From Axinella damicornis (Eukaryota; Porifera; Demospongiae; Axinellida; Axinellidae): a stretch of DNA of 64,000 nucleotides. Location of the stretch: NCBI GenBank assembly GCA_963931865.1, contig OZ007507.1, positions 14,256,450-14,320,449 of the forward strand, given 5' to 3'. Every line of letters starts with the position of its first letter. Position 1 is the stretch's first letter. This document shows, one piece after another, positions 1-9,179 of this stretch. The position numbers and the translations under genes are program-made. The notes beneath the pieces are model-generated. The model worked only from the letters and a program-made list of their open reading frames with translations, made no database searches and was not told where the DNA came from.

Positions 1-59
1 ATGCGGCAATCGGATAGGATGAGAGATTTGTTAGCTTACAGTGAAGTTATTATTAAGGC

Positions 60-448
60 TAGTCAAGAATATGAGGACACCCCCTGGCTATCATATGATG
101 CCCAGTTGTAGACAGGCTGCGACCCGACCACATGCGCCATGGGCCCAGCTGGATGCAGTATTGTGGACAGTGAATTTCGCGCGAGCCAGACCCAAATGCC
201 GTGATAATGAGGGCGAGGAAAGAGATGGTGAGCGAGCCAGCAAGGTGACCAGGGAAGCGGACCCCAGCCGTAAGTGGGTAGCCAAAGAAATAGTAGGGAA
301 GCGCTACACCCCTTATGCGAGAATGCCAGTGTGTCTGAGGTGGAATTCACGGGACGGGTGCATTTTCCGTGCCTGTCGGTTTAATCACTGCTGCTCCAAG
401 TGTAGCAGTCGCTTTCACAGGGAGTATAACTGCATGCAGCTCAAGTAG
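60..448 (+). pseudogene. DIRS ORF1 (gag-like) C-terminus with Cys/His finger
   Basis: The open frame encodes the tail of the gag-like ORF1 of DIRS elements. A segment reading PWAQLDAVLWTVNFAR resembles the conserved aromatic block of DIRS ORF1. The last 35 codons form a Cys/His cluster (C, WN, C, C, FNH, C, C, H, C spacing, about nt 341-439), like the nucleocapsid-like finger of these elements. Upstream, the WLSYDAQ block lies in a different frame, separated by a frameshift near 105-110. The frame ends with TAG at 446-448. The sister copy at 24290-24699 has the same frameshift plus an extra in-frame TGA. Confidence 0.7.
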
Positions 449-519
449 TTGGGGGACCTGGGGGGCTTAATAGCCAAGTACCGCCGACTTTTCGTCCTGA
501 CTCCGTCAGGCATTTAGTC

Positions 520-1765
520 ACGGAATGGAGTGGGCTAAGAGCCTTTGTCTAGTAGATGATGGCATATATGTGGCGCCTTCATTCGTTGAGTGCATTTTTG
601 CTCATGATTTGATCATAGGTGACCTGCAGCATGCAGGGTTGCGGAATTTGCTCAAGTCACAGCTTGACCCAGTGCAGCTAGGGGTATGGCTTGGGTTTAT
701 TACTGATCCTCATTGAAGGATCTGTTGCTGTGCCTAGTTCGTTAAGCTCCGCAATGCTATTCGTAGTATTCCACAATTGGGTAGCTGTCCCGTTAGAGCT
801 GTTGCTAGTGTCGTTGGCCAGATCATTGCTATGGGCCGTGCAATAGGCCCGGTAGCCAGGATCCGCACTCGAGCACTTTATCGAGTCATTGAGGAGCGTT
901 GGTCTAGGTCAGGTCTGGTTATGCTGTCTGATGAGGCTCATGAGGAGCTTCAGTTTTGGCACCAGAACATGCATTCCCTCAATGCAATTATTGGTCAGCC
1001 CATTTTTAAAAAAAAAAAAAAATTTTATTTTATTTTTTTTAATTTATTTTTTCACAGGAGATATACTCACGTGGTTTTTTCTGATGCCAGTGCTACTGGT
1101 TATGGTGGCTAGCTATGTGGTTGATCATGAATTAGACCGTGAGGTTGCCCATGGCCAGTGGTCGCTTGTGGAATCTAAGCAGAGCTCCACTTGGAGAGAG
1201 CTGAAATCTGTGGATCAAGTGCTTCGATCCTTTTCTGTAAAGTTTAGCAGGCCATAGAGTCAAATGGTTCACTAACATCCTGAATGTAGTCAGGGTTGTT
1301 CAGTCAGGTAGTTGTAGACAGCATCTACAGGATGCAGCAATGAGCATTTCCAAAGTATGCCTCGCACATAATATTAGACTGGATGTTGCATGGATCCCTA
1401 GAACCTTTAATGACAGGGCCGATTTCTTGAGCTGCATTGTTGACTAGGATGACTGGCAGTTGTGCCCATTTGTGTTTTGCCAGTTGGATGCTATGTGGGG
1501 TCCTCACACGATTGATTGATTTGCCTCGTGTTATAACACTCAGCTGGAAAGCCTTGATAGCCGGTTCTGGGTTCCTCACGGTGAAGCTGTTGATACGTTT
1601 ACCAGATCCTGGTCTGGAGAGGTCAACTGGTGGGTTCCGCCACAGTCTCTAGTCTGCCGTATGTGCCTACATGCTGAGCCAGGTGGCACAAGAGGTACCT
1701 TGGTTGTCACAGCATGGAAGTCAGCACCACACTGGCTGTTGATTTGCCCTGATGGCTGCCACTTA
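520..1765 (+). pseudogene. DIRS pol remnant: RT connection, RNase H, linker
   Basis: Read across frames, this stretch carries DIRS-type pol motifs. These are an LGF block near 690-705, a connection block (VASVVGQIIAMG...AIGPVARIRTR, near 800-880), FSDASATGYGG (RNase H, about 1078-1110), an SSTWREL block near 1186-1204, IPRTFNDRADFLS (near 1395-1433) and DDWQL...WGPHTID (about 1444-1520). The RT palm is absent: ORF1 is followed almost directly by the connection. Frame changes occur around 1110 and 1255, and stops interrupt the VD/DDW and ID/FAS junctions. An A/T-rich tract at 1008-1052 separates the connection from RNase H. All of this is shared with the copy at 24850-26010. Confidence 0.75.
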
Positions 1766-2060
1766 GCACCATATATGTTCAGCGTTGGTGTGCTATCCCC
1801 TGCGATAACGTTTGGTTGCAGTGGCTCTAATATTGCCAGTGTTATGCAGCCTGTAATGTACCTCCACGTACTTTTCTGTTGAACCTAGAATGGTCAAAAC
1901 TGGATTTTGTGTACGTGTGTATAATGTTGTTGTCTCGCTATTATTGGTGTGCAGCCAGAATGGTTTATGGCTAGCTGTGCATATACATGTAGCTATTATG
2001 GGCTGCATGGTTCAACCCTATTATTGTGGTAGAGATGTTGGCTTTCGTAGCTTGTACAGG

Positions 2061-2650
2061 TGTAGCCTCGGTGGCCTGTTCACCGGTGTGTCCTCGGGGC
2101 CTGTTCACATTAAGTGTGGCCTCGGTGGCCTGTGCATTATGTGGCCCTGTTCACAAGGGTGGCCTCAGTGGCCTGTTCACATTAAGTGTGGCCTCGGTGG
2201 CCTGTTCACATTAAGTGTGGCCTCAGCGGCCTGTTCACATTAAGCGTGGCCTTGGTGGCCTGTTCACATTAAGTGTGGCCTCGGTGGCCTGTTCACATTA
2301 AGTGGGGCCTCGGTGTCCTATGCACATTAAGTTTGGCCTCGGTGGCCTGTGCACATTAAGTGTGGCCTCGGTGGCCTGTGCACATTAATTGTGGCCTCGG
2401 TGGCCTGGCACATTAAGTGTGGCCTCGGTGGCCTGGCACATTAAGTGTGGCCTCAGTGGCCTGTGCACATTAATTGTGGCCTCGGTGGCCTGTGCACAAT
2501 AAGTGTGGCCTCAGTGGCCTGGCACATTAAGTGTGGCCTCGGTGGCCTGTTTACATTAAGCGTGGCCTTGGTGGCCCGTTCACTAGGTGGCCTCGGTGGC
2601 TTGTTCACCATTATGGCCTCGTTGGCCAATGTGCCCTCAGTGGCTTGTTA
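2061..2650 (+). repeat. 29-bp minisatellite with GGCCnnnnnGGCC core (DIRS copy A)
   Basis: About 20 tandem units of roughly 29 bp contain GGCCTCGGTGGCC followed by TGT(T/G)CACATTAAGTGT. Most units therefore contain the interrupted palindrome GGCCnnnnnGGCC. Some units lack 1-2 bases (GGCACATT). The same array lies at 26246-26806, and a degenerate version lies at 21931-22120, so the array belongs to the mobile element. Confidence 0.9.
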
Positions 2651-2794
2651 ACACAATTTCATAGGTGTATACTTTCCACCTTGAGGGTGGGACGGTGTTG
2701 GGGCTGAATTTAAGGGTTAGGGGGGTTGTCCCCTCCATCACATCAATATCAGGAAGCAATAAGTTACATACAAGTATTGCTGCGGCTATATAGG

Positions 2795-3268
2795 TACGGG
2801 GAGAGCAAGCGGTTCTCCACTGGCTGTGGGGAGAGCAGCAGCTCTCCACTGGCTTCTATATGTGAGGGGAGAGCAAGAGGTTCTCCACTGGCTGCTATAG
2901 GGTGGGGAGAGCAGCAGCTCTCCACTGGCTGCTATATGCGTGAGGAGAGCAGCAGCTCTCCACTGGCTGCTATAGGTGTGGGGAGAGCAGCAGCTCTCCA
3001 CTGGCGGCTATTTGTGCGGGGAGAGCAGCAGCTCTCCACTGGCTGCTATATATGTGAGGAGAACAGCAATTCTCCACTGGCTGCTATTTGTTAGGGGAGA
3101 GCAGCAGCTCTCCACGAGTGTGGGGAGAGCAAGCGGTTCTCCACTGACGGCTATATGGGCGGGGAGAGCAAGCGGCTCTCCGCTGGCTGCGATATGTACA
3201 GGGAGAGCCAAGCGGCTATCCCATGGCGGCTTTATGTGCGTGGAGAGCCTAGCGACTCTCCACTAGCG
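2795..3268 (+). repeat. Array of 13 hairpins, about 39-bp period (DIRS copy A)
   Basis: There are thirteen tandem units. Each holds an inverted repeat GGAGAGC-n4-GCTCTCC or a variant, followed by ACTGGCTGCTAT. Variants mostly keep stem pairing: GGAGAA...TTCTCC has changed both arms, some units have a G-T pair, and the 12th has one mismatch. Apparently identical arrays are present at 23366-23841 and 26951-27426. It sits about 95 bp from the element's 3' end. Confidence 0.9.
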
Positions 3269-3362
3269 CTTTGTAAGTAGTGCACAGCCCCAACACCATT
3301 ACCGCAATTATAACCAATCTGTGATTGGTGATGTATGGTTATTGGAAGCGAACAGAAGTTAA

Positions 3363-3847
3363 TCATTGCATTTCTGCAGGGCCTAAAATTATGGGCTAGT
3401 AGTGTCCAAAAGCTATATAGTAGTTTTCCACTTGTGCTAGTAGTAGGCCTTTACAGATTATGTCACAATTCTCTTATGCTCATTACTTTTGCCTATTATG
3501 CTGAATCAGGTGACCTATTATTCCCAATCATTGCACAATAATCTCTTAAGACTTTACTCTAAAATTATTTTAGCCTTAGGGAAGCATGTTGTTTGGAGAG
3601 TTTTGTAACAAGGAGAACACTCTCTTGGTATGTGCTGCATGTATGTGGAAACAAGGACATAGAGAGGAGCGAGAGGTATCACATTTGCACTACATAGCTG
3701 TGGAGTGTATTCTAAGGATTTACATTAGGTATTGATATATGGATCACAACTTTCGTATGTACAGACATACATGTACAGTTCATGTATAAGATATTGCATG
3801 GGTCTATTGGTTAATGGGTATTTCAGTTCATTCCTCCTTCCATGCAG
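3363..3847. other. Flank between DIRS copy A and membrane-protein exons
   Basis: Unique-looking A/T-rich sequence. I see no convincing exon. The open frame at 3335-3541 starts inside the retroelement and has no recognisable feature. A pyrimidine-rich stretch ending at 3847 is the likely splice acceptor for the next exon. Confidence 0.4.
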
Positions 3848-4626
3848 ACAATTTTAAGGTGGAGTGCTTTCGGAAGCTCACCATTTCTGTAGTTGTGAAT
3901 GACATTGTCCTCTGTGTGGCCGGTACAATAATCTGGTTTGCTTTTGGGGGTGTGGTTTCACAGCCACCAAACGACAGTGAGTACATCTTTCTGAGTACTG
4001 ATGACTGTGTTTGTGTTTTGAACTAGCTTCATAGCTATCGTAAGTTGTCATAAATCTTCCGCAAACATCATCTTTTCATTACATACATACAGTGTATATA
4101 TATCATAATATGTATAGACACAATTGAGCTTTATAATTTGTATCCTACCACTAGCTGCAGTTGTAAGCTGTTGTTTCATCCCATTACCGCACAGTTTAGC
4201 GAGGCTCACGCTTTGCACTGTTAACTTAACTCAAGATTGGTCTATAGATTAGCAGTGGCAGGAATATAATGAATGCCATGGTGACCAAGTGCATGGTCTG
4301 GCCAGCTCCTACACCTATAGATAATTATGTAGCCTCGTTCCCAGGCCTTCTCACCCCAGCGTTTGTACTGCAAGTGACAAACGCTGAGGAGAGAAGGCCT
4401 GGGAACGAGGATAATAATTATGCTCATCATCATGTTCTGTGTACCGTAACAGTTACATAGCTACTGTAGTAGAATGGCACGAAGAAAGGCCACTGTTTCC
4501 AATCCATGTAGATTTCTGTGATGCTGGCTGGCGCATTACTCGAGATGCACTGGTTGCAACCGGTTTCTCACTGTTCCTCCTTGCACTGTTAATATTCACC
4601 TTCCTGAACATAATAGCTGCATTTAC
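3848..4626 (+). CDS. Unidentified multi-pass membrane protein, two internal exons
   Basis: Two exons splice in consistent phase. Exon a is 3848-3976 (acceptor TTCCATGCAG, donor GTGAGT) and exon b is 4461-4626 (acceptor TTACATAG, donor GTAAGT). Exon a ends one base into a codon and exon b supplies the other two. The joined peptide has a hydrophobic segment (VLCVAGTIIWFAFGGVV), a polar loop rich in W, H and E, and a second strong hydrophobic helix (LFLLALLIFTFLNIIAAF). I do not recognise the family. A small four-pass protein is one possibility. Neither the first nor the last exon could be located, and the next exon must supply one base. The hairpin repeat at 4330-4410 lies in the intron. Confidence 0.45.
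4330..4410. repeat. Short palindromic element (TAGCCTCGTTCCCAGG family)
   Basis: The arms AGCCTCGTTCCCAGGCCTTCTC and its reverse complement flank a second inner palindrome (CAGCGTTTGT / ACAAACGCTG), so nearly the whole 81 bp folds. It is a member of a dispersed family seen about a dozen times in the window. Confidence 0.85.
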
Positions 4627-5426
4627 GTAAGTTATCTACACAAATGCACTGGTTTAATTGATTCACTTCTCATGAAGTTACAGTATATAAAAAACCTCCG
4701 ATAGTGGACCCTCCAAGATATGGAAACAAATATAGACCTCTCTCTACAAAGGACGACATCTGGTTTCCTTATATACATTTTGAACCTCCCAGAAGAGGAC
4801 AATTTAACCTCTCAACAAAGGGCAAAATGCCTGATTTACAATATTAATGTATTGAGAGGTTTCACTGTACTGGTGTCTATACCTTAGATCCACATATCAA
4901 CACCATTGTTATCAGCAAGGGACCACATGCAGTTGAGAGATATAGCCATAAATTAGCTAGCACCTGTCAATCAAGCCCATTACACATGAATTAGCTCTAC
5001 CATAATGACTTATACTTTAATTATCAATATACTTTCAAGTGTTCACTACAACACTGCATGATTTCCATGCAAAGATAAACGTTAATTTAACAGAAGGTAG
5101 TGAAAGGACAGACAATGCAGATAGCATTCACTCGGTACATGATCAATTCCTGCAATGTGCAAATCATCCCTTACTCAGATCAAATCACATGTGCGTATGT
5201 TGTCATGCACCGCTCCAATATGAATTTGCTTGTTTCTTCAGCTATAATTAGACCATGAGGTGCTCAGGGTATGACACGTATATATAGGTGGCTCCCTACA
5301 TAAATATTGTGATCATAATAACTACACATAGTTAGCTCAACTCAGATTCATATATTTTATATAATATATACATGTACCATGGTTTCTCCAGCACAATACT
5401 GCATGTGAATACGTGTACATTGCATC
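4627..5426. other. Intergenic or intronic A/T-rich stretch
   Basis: I find no exon with supported splice sites. The open frame at 5039-5251 has no recognisable domain. Around 4692-4860 there is a short degenerate repeat of the form 'accTCTCaacaaaGGac', perhaps old tandem duplication. Confidence 0.3.
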
Positions 5427-5505
5427 TAGCCTCATTCCCAGGCCTCGGCCAATTTTTCTCGGTCCACGGCTGAGATATCTGGGTGGAGGCCTGAGAACAA
5501 GGCTA
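5427..5505. repeat. Short palindromic element (TAGCCTCATTCCCAGG family)
   Basis: Imperfect inverted repeat with TAGCCTCATTCCCAGGCCTC at one end and GAGGCCTGAGAACAAGGCTA at the other. The centre is TTTTCTCGGTCC. Confidence 0.8.
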
Positions 5506-5545
5506 CATTGCATGTACACACACACTAATTTGACATGCACACACA

Positions 5546-5622
5546 TTGTGTATTCTCACACCTTGTACACACACACACACACCACACGCACATACACACT
5601 TCGCACACCCAAACCTACCCCT

Positions 5623-5671
<49 letters not shown>

Positions 5672-5680
5672 ACACACACA
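5546..5680. repeat. CA microsatellite interrupted by a 30-base C run
   Basis: Alternating CA dinucleotides flank about 30 consecutive C at roughly 5627-5657. The proline/threonine/histidine-rich open frames over this block are translation of simple sequence and not genes. Confidence 0.95.
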
Positions 5681-5961
5681 AGACTGAAAGAAAAGTTGCC
5701 TATCCACTATGAGAGTAATCCTGTGTGATGCTACGGACATTACTTTGTGACTGAGAGATACAGTGTGGTGTGGTGTGGTGTGGTTTAGGGACTCATTATT
5801 ACGATATCTTATACTTTGCACTTCCTGTGTGATAAGTATTAAACTTCGAACAGACATTTCTTTTGTCCGGACAGAGAAAATTACATTCTGTAAAAAAGTA
5901 AAAACTGACACCAAAGTGTAATTTCCACAAAAACAACAAAACAACTCTACTCAAATCTTAA

Positions 5962-7571
5962 TCACAACACGTTTGGTTCATGCAGAGGAGTCATACTGAT
6001 GTTAGCCGGGCGCATTGTCCCAGCAACATCAATCTCGTACGTTCCCTCCGTGAGGAATGCTGGGGTCACCACTTCTACCCCAGCATGGCTGGCGAAGATG
6101 TACCCTATGCAAACGGGCTTTCCAACTGTGTGACCAAACATAGCAGACGTAACGTAGCCAACTAGTTTTCCGTTACGGTAGATGTTTTCGAGTCCCCACG
6201 GAAGCAAGTTGTCGTCTCCTCCCTGGTCAATTGTAAAGCTTGCCAACAGTTTTTGGAGGCCTCCTGCTTGCTGCTTCACTAGTTCCTCGCGACCAATGAA
6301 GTCACCCTGCAAAGAAAATAGTTTGATTACAACACTGAAAGGAGAGTATGGTCGTATACAAAAGCTGGGGTCAAAGTTCAGGAGGTTTCATCTTATCCCT
6401 AGGAACTGAATGTGATTTCCACAACTTATTGTCACAGAGTATTACTTATCGAGGAGGAGGAGAGTCACATTGGTCAGTGTTGACCACAAGACCAAATCAC
6501 ACACAGGCACCATGGAGTATGCAGTTCAGTATGTTTCATCAAGTGCACATTGAGCCGCCGAAGAAGATGAAACCACGGGCAGCATCAGAGCCTGCCTNNN
6601 NNNNNNNNNNNNNNNNNNNNNNNNNNNNNNNNNNNNNNNNNNNNNNNNNNNNNNNNNNNNNNNNNNNNNNNNNNNNNNNNNNNNNNNNNNNNNNNNNNNN
6701 NNNNNNNNNNNNNNNNNNNNNNNNNNNNNNNNNNNNNNNNNNNNNNNNNNNNNNNNNNNNNNNNNNNNNNNNNNNNNNNNNNNNNNNNNNNNNNNNNTAA
6801 AGGTCAAAGGTAAACATGGTGCCTTGTCACACTGAATATGCATAGTTGACCTTCTTCAACCTTTAGGGTTGATTAACTCAATACCTACTACTGCAAACAG
6901 CTTAGAGAAGCAGAAGAACATGTACAAAGTATTAACGCCTAATATTAAACCCACTATATAAATTCTTATGGGCTTATGGGTATCCTCCGGGCTCGTTTGG
7001 TTGCTACAGGGTGCAATGGGTTTTAAATTCCTTGTCACAGAGTGAGACTAGCACCTTGGGCCTATACATGTCCACACACAGAACCAGAAGCCTGATGATG
7101 CTAGATGATTTGACAACTAGTATACAGGCAAGTATCCTGCATCGGGTGTCACTGGTATTGGAGCTGGCTTTTCTGCAGCTGTAGTTGCCAGCCCCTTTCA
7201 AGTTTTCATGCATGCAGTGTCAAACGAATTTGGTACATTCCTTGCACTCAGGCTACCTAACTAGAAGAACCCCCAACTATAAGCTGATCCATGGGAGAGA
7301 GGAGCAGAGAGACAGAGGGAGGCCATTGATGTATCGGAGGTCACAAGGGGACCATAAGCATGTCAGAACCTACCTGCCCTGTTCCAGGAGGAGGATGTCC
7401 TTGAAGCCAACCTTAGCAAGGTGGTACGCCACGGAGGCACCTACCACTCCTGCCCCACACACCACCACCTGGGCAGTGTCAGGAAGTTCCCACTTTTCCC
7501 TTGCCAAGCTGCCATCATAGGTACCTCCCGTTGCAACGGCTCTATATTTTGGGCGCAAAAAGTTGATACGC
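5962..7571 (-). CDS. Sarcosine/dimethylglycine dehydrogenase-like, two exons across the gap (partial)
   Basis: These are two exons of a mitochondrial flavoenzyme that oxidatively demethylates sarcosine or dimethylglycine. The upstream exon, about 7374-7571 (donor AG/GTAGGT), carries the FAD-binding dinucleotide fold VVVCGAGVVGASVAYHLAK. The last exon, 5962-6306 (acceptor TTTCTTTGCAG), carries the C-terminal folate-binding/glycine-cleavage-T-like segment (GDFIGREEL, PWGLE, RNGKLVGYVTSAMFGHTVG) and ends at TGA 5962-5964. The middle of the protein must lie in the gap and poorly resolved sequence, because about 1.1 kb cannot hold the roughly 600 missing codons unless much is lost. So this is either a collapsed assembly or a deleted gene. 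The acceptor of the upstream exon is tentative and no ATG start is visible. Confidence 0.7.
6598..6797. other. Assembly gap (200 N)
   Basis: Run of N between two exons of the dehydrogenase-like gene. The round length suggests a scaffolding placeholder and not a measured distance. Confidence 0.99.
6870..7030. repeat. Dispersed repeat shared with 40640-40800
   Basis: About 150 bp (TACCTACTACTGCAAACAGC ... GGGTGCAATGGGTTTTAA) recurs in direct orientation at about 40640-40800 at high similarity. No coding potential is seen. It lies in the intron containing the assembly gap. Confidence 0.75.
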
Positions 7572-7628
7572 TAGCTGGTGTGTGAACAAAATAGACAAGA
7601 TGAGGTCAAACAGGTTGTGATGCATTGG

Positions 7629-7803
7629 AGGGACAGTTGGATCAGCTGAAATATTCACCTCCAATGAAAATCAGACACAAAAAGAGTGGAAGGATGGGGC
7701 TAACTTTCGTTACTGTAACCTGCCTGACCCTAGAAGACCCCAAGTTAGTGTTTCTGGTTCGCATCCAACTTTTAATCGTTGGAGGTGAATTCAGTTGATT
7801 CAG
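7629..7803. repeat. Inverted-repeat element with ends near GATCAGCTGAA..TTCACCTCCAA
   Basis: Imperfect terminal inverted repeats of about 25 bp flank about 120 bp of unique sequence: TCAGCTGAAATATTCACCTCC on the left, GGAGGTGAATTCAGTTGA on the right. It looks like a small non-autonomous DNA element. The open frame inside is spurious. Confidence 0.55.
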
Positions 7804-8664
7804 ACAGTCAGTTGGTAAGAATCCAACCAATGTCAAAGTAATGCTGTATGATCCTGCAAGTGGTTCAAGTCAGGGTGCAATCTTTCTGACATGCATTGAC
7901 TGGGACTAGTCTAGTCATCATTTGGGGTCAGAGCATACAGGACAGGATTAATGGACCAGGCACTAGCTTATGGTAGCTGCACCTCGCTCCGTGGGAATGG
8001 TGGAATCCGGAGGGTAGCCTGCGGAGCCTAGTCAAGAGCGTTTTCCACATAGTACAGGCATAGATAATACGCTCTATTATCTATGGTACAGGCATGTATT
8101 AAACTATTGCACAACGCAGAGCACAGTTAATTATTATCATTAATAATCAATGCGAGCGGAAATGGGATGGGCTACTTGCAAACGTAGAGGTAAGTTAATT
8201 CCAACTTGCCTCCGTTAAGGCCAAGGTAGATTGTCTCCGTTAAGGCCAAGGTAAGGCCAAGGTAGATTGTCCAGATTCAGATCATGTCTGAGCAATAACA
8301 GGTGCGGCATCAGTTATTCTAGTCTGGTTTCCAGACCCAACCCGCGCAGGTTTGGTCTGGGAACCAGACTCTGAATCTGAGTTTCAGATTCAGAATAGCC
8401 AGTGCGCACATAATGGGTAGTCAGATACACTACTGGAGGAAAGTAATTCCATATGACATATGAAAGTGTATTACCACCTTTGATCATTTACGAGTGAAAT
8501 ATAACTGCTATTCTGATAACACGTCTCCCGATCAACTTACTGGTCACTTGAACTAAGGTAGAGTTCCTACCCTTGGAGTAGTACTGAGCATGCATATGGC
8601 TTCCTACCTTGGAGTACATGTAATAGCATGCATATGCCCCCCCCCCCCCCCCCCCCCCCCCCCA

Positions 8665-8699
<35 letters not shown>

Positions 8700-9179
8700 T
8701 TTGATGACGGATTAATTAAATGTCATATGATTGATTACCAGCCGGGCCTATAGACTAATAGCTACTGGTATAAGGCCTAAGACCCTAGCTAACTACGAGG
8801 CCATAGCTAGGTTTGGTTACATGTGTCACTGATCATTTAATTGGCATTTGAGCAGGAAGTATTGCTGTAGATGATGTGTACTCTTATTAATAGTAAACCC
8901 GGAAACTGCATGTAGAATTAAGACTGAGATTAATGATTATTATTGTCATCGTATATAGCCATCTAGTAACATTCAAATACCTAATTAGTCTCGGTGCCCA
9001 GAACCTCTGGGAACGAGATTAATTCCTAATGTAATACATTATACATAAAATAGCTAGCGTTAATTCTTACAGGTGCACATAAATTATAAACATCAATTGA
9101 GCTTGAGATTCTTGAGTGCCAATACTAGCTATAAGGTGCGATGATAATATTATTATCCCACTCTTATACCGGTTAGGGG
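7804..9179. other. Intergenic region with simple repeats and two palindromes
   Basis: No exon is supported. It holds a palindrome CATAGATAATA/TATTATCTATG near 8060-8090, a short tandem CCGTTAAGGCCAAGGTAGATTGT block (about 8205-8270), a palindromic-family element at 8320-8370 (TAGTCTGGTTTCCAGACC / GGTCTGGGAACCAGACT), a C run followed by CA and GA dinucleotides (8637-8700), and a second family member at 8986-9021. Confidence 0.7.

Larger units (their letters stand above)
1..3362 (+). mobile_element. DIRS-like retroelement, copy A (5' part outside window, degenerate)
   Basis: This is the 3' part of a tyrosine-recombinase (DIRS-order) retroelement. In order it carries an ORF1 C-terminus with a Cys/His finger, an RT-connection and RNase H remnant, a post-RNase H segment with a WGPHT-type motif, a 29-bp minisatellite, and a hairpin array. 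It ends with AACAGAAGTTAA at 3362. Base 1 matches base 24252 of the complete copy at 23934-27518, so this copy starts left of the window. The reading frames carry stops and frameshifts, and the RT palm and the recombinase are missing, so it cannot be autonomous. Assignment to DIRS rests on the domain motifs and on the recombinase remnant in the sister copy at 22434-23062. Confidence 0.8.

Noticed and set aside
889..1257. A continuous 122-codon DIRS protein
   Set aside because: The first half is a shadow frame and includes translation of the A/T tract. Only the segment after about 1110 (AHGQWSLVESKQSSTWREL) is genuine.
2786..3266. Repeated frames over the hairpin arrays, and the idea of a CRISPR-like array
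   Set aside because: Units are contiguous with no unique spacers, lie in a eukaryotic retroelement and have identical copies elsewhere. They are satellites.
5413..5728. Proline/threonine/histidine-rich frames
   Set aside because: Simple sequence (CA repeats and a C run).
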